In this document: piece by piece, positions 55,286 through 64,000 of the stretch | How positions within the stretch are numbered: the stretch's first letter is position 1 | Layout: each line of letters starts with the position of its first letter | Assembly (NCBI GenBank): GCA_022410635.1 | Contig: JAJVDF010000231.1 | Location: 472,039-536,038, forward strand | Length of the DNA stretch: 64,000 nucleotides | Direction of reading: 5' to 3' | Source of the DNA: Tretioscincus oriximinensis | Taxonomy: Eukaryota > Chordata > Lepidosauria > Squamata > Gymnophthalmidae | Notes under the pieces: generated by a model | What the model saw: the letters and a program-made list of their open reading frames with translations, nothing else | What the model was told of the DNA's origin: nothing | Database searches by the model: none | Made by a program: the position numbers and the translations under genes

Positions 55286-55984
55286 GTAGACTTCTCTACA
55301 AAAGCCTTTGGTAGACCTGCTGCTAGATATTTTTAAAAAGNTCTACCAACCTATCCAGTGCACTCTGTCTAATGAAGATGGAATAATCAAATGAGGGGCA
55401 GGCCTCCTCTGTTCCATTCTAAAGTGCAGAAAGAAAGAGCCAGAAATTATCTAGGCCTCATGCTGGTCCAATATACCATGCCTACTGCAGAAAGGCCCTT
55501 AGTTTGAAGTTAGTAAGCTGCAAATTTAATATATTGGCGCTCATAAATCACCTGGTAAAATTAACTGGACTGTTCTTCAGACATTCTCATCTTCTTCTAA
55601 GGGAAAATAAAGCATGTAATATAGAAAGTAGCCCTTTGAGTGGGAGAGAACTTGCACCTGATTACACAGGAAGGGAAAAATGAAAACATTTCTAGGAGGC
55701 AGATTACCTGCCAGCATTTGGAATGATTCCTTATTTTCATTGAAACCAATGGGCTTCTAACTACAGCTACTCAGTTCTGAGGAAAAGGTGTGATTTCCTC
55801 TAATGCTGTATGGTTTCCATTCTGACAGTTTTAAGCAATAGCCACATTCACTCTATTTGAAAGAAATGGAGGATGCTTGAAGTGTCTTGATCAGAGTACA
55901 GAGGACATTCAATTCCCATTTTTCTGCCTATCCACCGTTTCCCCTGTTGTCATTGTAGAAAAAAGTGAAGTGGCACTATTTCCC

Positions 55985-56160
55985 TAACATAGAACTGTTC
56001 CCTGTCAGCTTCTGAAAGTTGAANCGTTGTATGTCAAGTAGAATTTGCCCTGTCAGCTTCTGTAAGTGGATCTGTTCCACATCAAGTAGAATTGTTCCAT
56101 GTCAGCTTCTGAAAGCTGAGCCGCTCTTTTCCATGTCATCTTCTGAAAGTTGACCAAAAG
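55985..56160 (+). repeat. Minisatellite, ~50-bp unit, about 3.5 copies
   Basis: Units contain 'tgtcagcttctgaaagttga' and 'catcaagtagaattg' with spacer 'ccgttgt/ctgttcc'. The copies are imperfect, and the last ones lack the 'caagtagaa' half. Confidence 0.75.
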
Positions 56161-56326
56161 TGTGGTGGGTCATTCCATAGTTAACATTTTTTCCAAATGA
56201 AGGTACATGTTTATCAATAAGTTGATAAAACTGTTTTTCTCTTCCGACATTTTTATTCAGCATTGTGACTCTAGATGTTTTGAGTGAAATTTTATCAAAA
56301 ATTGCCAGCAGTTAAAGCAACATTTG

Positions 56327-56634
56327 TTTATATAATAATATTATGGTAAATATTAATTGAACTCTCTGTTACACATATCTTGGAAGCTATAATTTCTTGG
56401 AAGAATACCTATTTTTATGTGTAACAGAATTTAATTTAANAATCATAACTTACATTACATATAAACCCTTAATCATTAATCTATTTCAGTAAATACAAGC
56501 AANAATTGCATATTAAGAATGGTAATATTTAATAGTTAAAGTAATGTCTTTCTATGAAGACAATTAATATTTACCACAATATTGGGCTTCGGAGGAGTCG
56601 AATAATATTTACCACAATGTTATTATATAAACAA
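56327..56634. mobile_element. MITE with ~35-bp inverted ends
   Basis: Left 'tttgtttatataataatatt' plus 'atggtaaatatta' pairs with right 'taatatttaccacaatgtta' plus 'ttatataaacaaa'. An inner pair 'tctgttacacata' / 'tatgtgtaacaga' adds a second palindrome. Near the right end the 'aatatttaccacaat' arm is repeated, separated by a 'gggcttcggaggagtcg' insert. Confidence 0.7.
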
Positions 56635-56674
56635 ACAATTACTTACCAAATGAGGATGCACCTTTGGAATATGT

Positions 56675-56800
56675 ACCTGATGTCTCCATGCCAGTACAGA
56701 TTATGGTAGCTCACATTCAATCTATCATAGCCTGCACTAAAATGCTGATGGAGATCCTTATTCCAAGATACATTTCGGACTGAGACTCGGCATGGAAAGG
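56675..56800. repeat. Family E right portion
   Basis: 'gtctccatgccagtacagat', 'ccttattccaagatacattt' and 'ctgagactcggcatggaaag' match the right half and terminus of family E loosely. Confidence 0.5.
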
Positions 56801-56924
56801 ACCATTATGTGGTCCTCAGCTTCAAATGAAGAAGCTTGTAGGGCGGCTTTTTCCTTTAGACCTTTCATCATAATACTTCTTTTTTGTGTTTTTGTTTGCT
56901 TGAAATTCTTTCTTCTTTCCTTAG

Positions 56925-57064
56925 TGTCTCTAAACCCACCAAGAAACTTGAAGTTTTCAAATATTGGGCACAGCTCTGCTAAGATAACATGGGATCCTGC
57001 TTCCAAAAAAGTGAATGGCTACCGCATCATGTATGTTAAGACTGACGGAACAGAAACCAATGAG
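56925..57064 (+). CDS. COL14A1: COL14A1 coding exon 13: FN3-4, first half
   Basis: Acceptor 'tctttccttag'; phase 1 to 0. It encodes [10 protein letters not shown], then Ile-Thr-Trp-Asp-Pro-Ala-Ser, then Asn-Gly-Tyr-Arg-Ile-Met-Tyr and Thr-Asn-Glu. The donor is 'gag|gttcgt', lacking the usual purine at +3. The homologous phase-0 exons 9, 11 and 15 all use 'gag|gta'. The frame into exon 14 confirms this boundary. Confidence 0.93.
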
Positions 57065-59029
57065 GTTCGTGTTTAAAAATAATATTTATTTTAAAATAAG
57101 GAGCAGATGTGTTAATGAAATTAATGTGTTGCTTTTGCAGTGTACCAGTGATTGATGCTGAGTAAAGTGAGATGCGGTTTCTTTTTCGGTGCCTTATCCC
57201 ATTCTGTGCTCAGTCCCGTGTTAGCAGAGTCTTCTGTAGAGAAGAGGGGAAGGGGGTCAGAATCTTCTTTGTCCTGCATTATCATGTCCTCTGCTGAGAA
57301 GAAAGGACTACGTGAAGCACAGCCAGCATGACAAAAGCCCTTGCACAGGAGAGAGGGTCTTTTCTGGAACTTTAGATGAGGAGGATAGATAGTTAGACAT
57401 TTCCAATTATTTTGCACAAAGAAAGGAGAAAAAATCTCAACAGCATCTAAAGAGCAGTGGTTCCTTCCTTTTCTTGCACTTTGGATGTTGCTCTTGACAC
57501 AAGAGCTGAACAGCTTCTCCAGCCTATGCTGGTGCTGCTGCCTGCCTTTCTCCNGTGCCATTAATCTGTTGTCCCACCTTGCTGGCCAAGAAGCGGTAGC
57601 TGAGCTTCTCCTCCTTCCCACCCATGCGTCGCCAGTGCCAGCACCAAACTAAAGAAGGAAGAAGGAACTGTGAAGACTGGTGGGAATAGGAAGGAGCATA
57701 GGAGAGAGAAATCCTCCCCAAAGAGGTAAAGCGCATAGCCTCCTCCCTTCTCTGGCTTCTATACTTTGGTTGGCTGGCGACCGGAGGGAGNGGGGCCAGA
57801 AGGAGCAGGTCCTGTGGTGGGGGAGAGGGTGTGGCCTTCCAGTGATATGACACACATCCGAATAGCCCCTGACAGAAAAAAAGCTTCCTCACCCCTGATA
57901 TATGTATCTTGCGGTAGCAACATTGCAACTTTGGTTCAAAGCCACTAAAGCTGCTGAACTTTCTGAGTTCGGTTTCAGTAAATTTGAAGTGCTTTGGAAA
58001 CCTGTGTTTGGTTCTGTTCTTTGGGGCTGGGTCCATGACAGCTTTAGAGGAAACACTACATCTAAACAAAGGCAGCATCCAGTCAACTGTGCTTTGCAGT
58101 GAAATTTCTACAAATTTCACTACAAAGGATTTACCCTTCATGCATCACACAGCAAGGAAACTTCTTCTCTTCTTCCTATATTTGACTGCAAATCCCATAA
58201 GACTTGGGAGTCTGAGCTCCTAAGAAGTTCTGTTTCCCTTCTATCATTGGTTTTTAAGTAAAAAACTTAAAACATGTTTTACTGCATAAATTCAGCACAG
58301 AAAACAGCATTTTTATGCCTGGTCTTGCTGAAGGCAGCNGGGGCTGTAATTCTTGGATGATATAGTTCTCTATCTATATGATTCCAGCCTGATGAGAACA
58401 TAGCACCTTGTGCTATGGAATCAGCATAAATGTTCTTGGAAGAAGAAGAGGAATATGGGACCTTCCTCATGCTACCACAGCTGCAGTCCCTCATAGTCAC
58501 GCCATAATAGTATGAAGAAAACTTCATCTGGAAGCATTTAAAGTTCCTTTTCAGTGCCTCCATCAGTCCAGCCTGAATATAAAGCTGATATATTCAGCAA
58601 CTGCTTTGCTGTTCAGTACAGATGTATGTACATGCTTATATACATTTGTATGCTTGAAGCTCATTTCCTTCCCCCCAAGTCTCCATGGTGGTCCAATTCA
58701 GCAGACCAGCTTTGGTGGTTTGATAATGTGTGACAGTGAAAGAGGTCTGTGTGTCACACCATCTTTCATCCTCTCCCCTCTTACCATGTAGCCAAAAGAG
58801 AGGAAATGATCTATTCCTTCCTGTTGATGAAGATTTTGCCAAGGCATTGAAGTATACATTCCAGTTTCCAAGCCAGGATTCTTTCTTCAGCTTTTAGGAA
58901 ACCCCCAGTTGCACACCAGCTCTAGACAAGCTTGTCTTTTTCTTCTTCGTGCAAACAGTGTAAGCCAACTGAACTTGCCTTGAGCCTTGTCGCATTGTTC
59001 CTAAGACGTGGACATTTTTTATTCTGCAG
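57065..59029 (+). other. COL14A1: COL14A1 intron 13
   Basis: 2.0 kb with no recognised repeat or gene. Long overlapping frames on the minus strand (57121-57621, 57524-58141) have no domain and disagree with each other in frame, so I treat them as chance. Confidence 0.8.
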
Positions 59030-59156
59030 GAAGAGGTTGGTCGTGTTTCAACCCACACTCTAAAGAGTTTGACATCACTCACAGAATATACTGTTGCTAT
59101 TTTCTCCCTTTACGATGAAGGCCAGTCTGAACCACTTACTGGCAGCTTCAGTACAA
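59030..59156 (+). CDS. COL14A1: COL14A1 coding exon 14: FN3-4, second half
   Basis: Acceptor 'tattctgcag', donor 'a|gtaagt'; phase 0 to 1. It encodes Glu-Glu-Val-Gly-Arg-Val-Ser-Thr, then [19 protein letters not shown] and Pro-Leu-Thr-Gly. Confidence 0.97.
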
Positions 59157-59829
59157 GTAAGTCCCTTTGAGAGTTTTCCAAATATACAGCTATGATACTC
59201 CTTTGGGGTTCTGGGAAGTAAAGTAATTGCAAGAGACACACTCTCCCTCGCCTTTTGCTTTTTGAATTTAAATGAAAGGACTTTTGAAAGTTGGGAGGCT
59301 TTACGCTCTTTTATGTTCTGACAGATGCAAATCAGCCCTTTTCCGTTCTTTTCTAAGAGATTACAAGAAGAGGAAAATTTAAATGGGGCTAGTTAAAAAC
59401 AAACTGCCCTGGGCCATTTCTTTGAATCAAATAGGTATTAAGGAAACTACTCACTGCTTTTAAAGAAATGTTACTTTCTAATAGTCTGTTATGGTGATTT
59501 AAAAAAAACCAAAAAACAAAAATCTGTTCTGTTACAAATTAGAGTTTCTAAAGATCTCTATTTTCCAAGAAAAAAAGATTACTTAGTTGAAGTCTGCCGC
59601 CTTCTTCATTTGTGCACTGGATTTGAAAGAAGAACAAACAGGCTCCAATCAATAGTATACAACATTTTCTGTGGTGCCCTGGAGTCCTAGCTTATGGTTT
59701 CAGTTGCTTTAGTTCTCATTCCTATATACAAAACGTTGAATAAATAGAACTTCTTGACAAACACAGTGTGTTTGAGCAGAGAAAGATGTGTACAATGGCC
59801 TCCTTGTGGGCATATGCTGCTGATAGCCA

Positions 59830-60010
59830 GTGTATTGGTTAGTGTAGTGCCATTCTCCTCCTTGAAGCCAGTTGGGTGACCTTGGGCCGGTCACAGTTCT
59901 TTAGAACTCTATCAAACCTGCCTACTTCACAGGGTGTCTGTTGTGGAGAAGTAATAAAAGCTGTGTGCTCTGCTCTTTGTTGAAAAGGGCATTGCAAATA
60001 AACATTATTA
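59830..60010 (+). repeat. SINE family C, decayed
   Basis: 'attggttagtgtagtg' (A-box-like), 'gaagccagttgggtgacctt', 'cctacttcacagggtgtctg' and 'gagaagtaataaaagctgtg' match the body of 32100-32372. The B box is lost. Confidence 0.7.
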
Positions 60011-60132
60011 TAAGAACTGACTGTTGGTATAAATGGATCACGGGTGTGATCCAGTAGTGCATTCCTTATTTTCAACATGGTATTATTCCAAGATGTGCTT
60101 TTAATCCATCTTCAATCTTTAAGAACTGGATT

Positions 60133-60137
<5 letters not shown>

Positions 60138-60166
<29 letters not shown>
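60138..60166 (+). repeat. TG dinucleotide microsatellite
   Basis: About fourteen uninterrupted TG units. Confidence 0.95.
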
Positions 60167-60167
<1 letters not shown>

Positions 60168-60517
60168 AATTCCTGACATTGAAGGTCCTGCTGACTATTT
60201 AAGTCCTTCACAGACGTACGTGAACAGCGGAAGATTTTCTGGTACAAGGGCCATATTCTAAATCAGTATATGGTAATCTCCATTCTCTAGTCACACTTTA
60301 TGCACATGGGATAATGCACCATTCCAGAACAAGACACTGTGAAGGATCTTCCCAGAAAGAGAAAGGTACTTAAGTTAGACCTAGAGGCCTCAGGTTTAAT
60401 ATCCAGAATCACTTTGGAAGAAGAAAATGACAAAATCGGCTTTTGTTACCATGAGGCCGTGGGTGTTGGGCATGAATTGGGGCCATATGAACACCTTCTT
60501 TTGTGTGATTCTGACAG

Positions 60518-60657
60518 AAAAAGTTCCATCACCGCAATATCTGGAAATACATGAAGTTTCTACAAATACTTTTAGAGTTAGCTGGAAGCCACCATCTTCC
60601 GATGTTGCACTTTATCGACTGGCATGGATTCCTCTGGGTGAGGAAGAAGCTCAAGAG
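60518..60657 (+). CDS. COL14A1: COL14A1 coding exon 15: FN3-5, first half
   Basis: Acceptor 'tgattctgacag', donor 'gag|gtaagt'; phase 1 to 0. It encodes [13 protein letters not shown], then Phe-Arg-Val-Ser-Trp-Lys-Pro-Pro, and ends Glu-Glu-Ala-Gln-Glu. The second half of this FN3 is not found before the window ends. Confidence 0.96.
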
Positions 60658-61535
60658 GTAAGTGTTTCTTTCTCGCATATGAAGCTAATAGCAAGCCCAT
60701 TTTGCAAGTCCCATTCTTGTGTAACTATAACAACACCATACACAAAATAGAAGTTTTAGCAAATTAGAGAAAAGCAATGCATTTGCAGAACTTTGATCCA
60801 CCCAACAAATCATCCTTCGGACAATCCCCTAATCAGTTGTGGTAAAGANGTTATATGTATTATGAGACCCCTGGATTTACTTGATGGCATTAGAAAGCTT
60901 ACATTTGGGAGAAGGATTAGGAAACAAAGCTGTATAGGAAATACAGGGTTATGTATTCTGGGAAAAGGCAGATAAAGTCAGAAAGATTATTTTACATTTT
61001 GATACGAGAATGATTATTAAATATTAATAGCAAATTCACTTTCTGATTTTTTGATGGCATCTAGCCCAAAGCAGGCTGCTTAATGCTATTCTAGACATAT
61101 TGTGGCGTGAAGCCTGTTTTTTACAGGTTAATACAACATCCAGCTGTCCTTTTCCCACCACACATCACAATCATTAGACAAAGTGGTGACTTTCTTTCAA
61201 GTGGTTCTGTTTGGAACTATGAAGGATGTGCAGATAGTGGCCCCATCCAGACAAGATATTTCTACCACTATGGTAGTTACATAAAGGTGAATCTGCCTCA
61301 TGTACTCACATAGTTTCAGTAATCCTTTTACTAAAAAAACTCCTTGGCCCTCGGTTTTCCTTATAATATTTTCATGCGTATATCAGAGTGGGCTTCTTTT
61401 TTCACTGAAAAAAATAAGGTGGTATGGCATGTACATATGGTAAGAGGAAGGAAAATGCAAGCATCCAGCCAAGATTTGAGGCAAGACATGCACATTCTGA
61501 GATTCAAAGCAAGACATGTCCACTGGAGCTCAGAT

Positions 61536-61875
61536 CAGTGGCGGCTGGCCACTGTTTNGTGGGATTCAGCAAACACTCAGAGATTAAAATCAATTATAAA
61601 ATCTCTTTTCATAGAGGAGCTGCCAACAAATCAAAAAGCTCCAGGCAGCTTTTTTAATTGGCAAAAGGGGTTGCCAATCCCTGAACCAATGGGAGGGCTG
61701 CCTAGGAGGGGCTTCAGTCTGTCTCTCAGTTTCCGTAGAGGTGCCATTTTCTATTAACATTCAACTTGCAGACAGAGAGAGAGACTGGTAAGTGCCTTCC
61801 AGTAGCTTTCCTAACTTTGCAAAGGCTGGAGAAACCTGCGCCTCCCCTAGCCCCAAAGTGCACCAGCCACCACTA
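61536..61875. mobile_element. hAT-type MITE with exact 8-bp duplication
   Basis: The left end CAGTGGCGGCTGGCCACT pairs with a right end reading back TAGTGGTGGCTGGTGCACT. The 8-mer GCTCAGAT is identical on both sides (61528-61535 and 61876-61883). 340 bp, non-coding, moderately GC-rich. Confidence 0.9.
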
Positions 61876-63339
61876 GCTCAGATGTACAAGGGGANGGGAG
61901 AAAGCAACCAATCAGGAGACTACACACAGGCGTTCTCAGGTGTGCAATGGTGCAAGAATACAATTCCTCATGGATATGTTAGCTCCTCATGATAATGCAG
62001 AAAGGTGAGGACAGACGGGCAATTGGGTTATTCTGGATTCAAAATAAATTCTGAATTTAAACAGTTCATCTAGAGGGGGCTAGTGTCTCAATTCCTAATT
62101 ATGGAGTGTATGTCTCCAGTGGCAGGAATCTGATGGATGATCCTTTTTAGCAATGTTACAAGAAGCCCTGCTTGGAAACAATATCACAAGTGACACACAT
62201 CTTAAAAAAAGGCTCTCCTAGAAATTNTGGACAGAATTTCTGGACTTTACTCTCTTCATGCTGCCCGAGTCTCGGAATCAACATGCCTTGCGTGCAAGTG
62301 CAGATTTGTGTGCTTAGTGCAAATTTAAGTTTGGCATGTGGAGACCCATATGTGAATGTGGCCATTCAGCTGTCACACCACTGGGCATTGCTTAGTGGTG
62401 CTAAATGACTGTGAGGGGAGAAGCCTCAGTAAAGTTCGACATAGGAGAGAAAGCCAATCTAGTGAAACATTTACTCCGATCAAGTCGTACAATGTTCTAA
62501 GTGGCTAGATTCCAGTTTCCTTCACAGGAGAGCGGAATAGCCAATGTTTNCCAAGTGACAATAATAAGATATTTTGACTTTTTTCAGGTTGTGAGTCACA
62601 TGATATCAGTCTGGGCAGAGAGGCTTCATTGTTTCAGAGGAAATCAGGCCTTTATCACCCATCCTATCCTTAATTTTGCAGAAATACACTTGCAACAAAA
62701 GGGTGGAAGGCTCCAGTTATTTTGCAATTTATACTCAGGATTATTTTTCTTTAAAATGGAGTCAGATGTAACAAGACTTCTCAAGGCATTCTGATCCAAT
62801 TCTTTTGGAACATCATACCAGATTCATGACTTAGACTTTTAGGATTACCCAGGTCAAACACAGCAGCCTGCATTTACCAACACAATTTCATAGAAACCAG
62901 ACATTGTTTACTTGGCTCATTCCAATAAAAGGTATTTTGTGCCTCATATGCCAGAGTGTGCATAATATCATATTTGGAGACTGAACCACAAAAACCTGAG
63001 CTGCTCTCTGGATGGGTCTTGTATCAAGGCATTGAGAAAAGGTGTACAATCCAGTGTCCAACAGTTGTCTAGTCTGTGCCTGCAAATACCCACACTTAAA
63101 AGCCAGAAGCCACCACCACTAATCAAAGGAAACATGCAAACTTTGGCTGTAATGCAAACAATTATCAACTGATTAAATTATAATCATTCTGCTGCCCACA
63201 AGACTGTGGCAATGGCATGGGAACATGTGGTCATCTTACTTCATCACTGGTCCCTATGTGTAACAATGCCACCATTCATGCATGTATGGTCACAGTTTTT
63301 GGGAGTCACACATGTGCACTGCACCAACCAAGATGGTGG

Positions 63340-63500
63340 CACACATATTTATTTTATCGATTTATTTACATTTTTATACCACCCTATACCCGAAGTTTCA
63401 GGGCAGTTAACAATAAAAACACAATTAAAATGTTAAAAGCAGACACATCTAAAAATAGGGAAGGGACAGCAGTTTCTCAGCCAAAGGGAAAAAACCTGAG
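63340..63500 (-). repeat. CR1/L2-group LINE 3' tail, minus strand
   Basis: 'atcgatttatttacattttt' and 'ataccaccctatacccgaag' and 'tttcagggcagttaacaata' are the antisense tail box. They match 27620-27690 in layout. Confidence 0.7.
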
Positions 63501-63612
63501 GTCTCCTGATCTTCTCAGAAAGCANAAGACTACACACCTTTGATAAATATTTTATTATAAAGTTGGTATAAATTTTATTTTGGCACTATTATATAATATA
63601 TATGGCCTTAGG

Positions 63613-63799
63613 TAGGCTGACCAGATGACTCATTGGTGGGGGTGGAAACCCGGTTTTGGGGTGCCTCCTGGGTTTTGCTGAGGAATTTTTTTAAAAAAAA
63701 CATTTTTTAATTTTTTTTTCCTCAGCAAAAACCGGGAGGCATCCCAAAACCAGGTTTTCATCCTCCCCCCCCCCCCCAAGGGGTAATCTGGTCAGCCTA
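63613..63799. mobile_element. hAT-type MITE, TAGRCTGACCAGA family, short palindromic form
   Basis: From 'taggctgaccagatgactca' to 'gggtaatctggtcagccta', flanked by CCTTAGG on both sides (7 of 7). Arms contain 'aaacccggttttggggtgcc' and its inverted partner around an A/T-rich centre. Confidence 0.85.
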
Positions 63800-64000
63800 C
63801 CTTAGGGCATTTTTAAGCTACTGCTTTAGGGAATTGTAGTTTTTTCTATGCATGCCACTAAGCCATGTGGCAACCACATCATAGATTAATCAGATTAAAT
63901 GTTTATATTGCATAGAAGCAGGTTATAGCACAGAGATGTTACTTTTGGGGGGAAGCCTTCACAAGACATCATCATGTTCTCTGTTTGCCACAAATCTCTA

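Larger units (their letters stand above)
52035..56924 (+). other. COL14A1: COL14A1 intron 12
   Basis: A 4.9-kb intron with a family E element split by an octamer MITE (52250-52965), LINE pieces, two SINEs, PLE-like scraps near 54420-54510, 54700-54740 and 54921-54950, a minisatellite (55985-56160), an inverted-repeat MITE (56327-56634) and a family E end (56675-56800). The stretches 53926-54420 and 55290-55984 are unassigned. Confidence 0.8.
59157..60517 (+). other. COL14A1: COL14A1 intron 14
   Basis: 1.4 kb with a decayed SINE (59830-60010) and a TG repeat (60138-60166). Nothing else recognised. Confidence 0.85.
4246..60657 (+). other. COL14A1: COL14A1 gene, 5' part (15 coding exons; continues past window)
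   Basis: Collagen XIV is a fibril-associated (FACIT) homotrimer secreted to the matrix, where it binds collagen I fibrils and decorin-type proteoglycans. Fifteen exons join without a frame break into 678 codons: signal peptide 1-33, FN3-1 about 35-121, linker 122-155, vWA 161-345, FN3-2 357-450, FN3-3 451-542, FN3-4 543-631 and the first half of FN3-5 632-678. The order FN3-vWA-FN3s and near-identity of many segments to what I know of human COL14A1 separate it from COL12A1 and COL20A1. FN3-2 to FN3-5 are each split by a phase-0 intron and bounded by phase-1 introns. About 1,100 further residues (more FN3s, second vWA, laminin-G-like domain, collagen helices) should lie to the right. Three ambiguous bases fall inside vWA codons but none forces a stop. 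Confidence 0.96.
60658..64000 (+). other. COL14A1: COL14A1 intron 15 (incomplete)
   Basis: It contains a hAT MITE (61536-61875), an antisense LINE tail (63340-63500) and a short palindromic MITE (63613-63799). The stretches 60658-61527 and 61884-63339 show nothing recognised, and no exon matching the rest of FN3-5 is visible. Confidence 0.8.

Noticed and set aside
57524..58141. 205-codon minus-strand open frame (and 166 codons at 57121-57621)
   Set aside because: No domain or family resemblance, low-complexity composition, overlapping frames that disagree, and a position inside a COL14A1 intron. A chance open frame is the simpler reading.

Overview
This window is eukaryotic nuclear DNA from a vertebrate, most likely a non-avian reptile and probably a lepidosaur (lizard, snake or tuatara). 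It is AT-rich and intron-dominated. Its repeats are of reptile type: tRNA-derived SINEs, CR1/L2-group LINEs, a Penelope-like retroelement, an L1-like LINE and many hAT and Tc1/mariner MITEs. The species cannot be fixed from the sequence alone.

The only host gene I can support is the 5' part of COL14A1 (collagen XIV alpha-1, undulin) on the + strand. Fifteen coding exons lie between 4246 and 60657. Their splice phases all agree, and together they encode the first 678 residues: signal peptide, one fibronectin type III (FN3) domain, a short charged linker, a von Willebrand factor A (vWA) domain with a complete metal site, three more whole FN3 domains and the first half of a fifth. The gene runs off the right edge; the second vWA, laminin-G-like and collagenous parts are not here. 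The first coding exon is preceded by a splice acceptor, so the promoter and a non-coding exon must lie further upstream, possibly outside the window.

Layout: 1-4245 is upstream sequence with SINE and CR1 pieces. 4246-19941 holds exons 1-4 (signal peptide, FN3-1, linker). 19942-35135 is a 15.2-kb intron packed with nested repeats. 35136-39031 holds exons 5-10 closely spaced (vWA and FN3-2). 39032-60657 holds exons 11-15, separated by introns carrying a 5'-truncated L1-like element (40452-43055) and an antisense Penelope-like element (46434-48576). 60658-64000 is the start of the next intron.

The most unusual content is in the introns. One hAT-type MITE family (ends TAGRCTGACCAGA) has eight copies here, and its long form carries an inverted pair of POU-octamer motifs. 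A CpG-rich, Z-DNA-prone foldback hAT element sits inside one of those copies with an exact 8-bp target duplication. Two Penelope-type ends are arranged as inverted pairs and flanked by target duplications. A fourth group of repeats carries several ETS/CRE-like composite motifs. Nested insertions give a relative age order for several families. I found no CRISPR, prokaryotic, viral or toxin genes.
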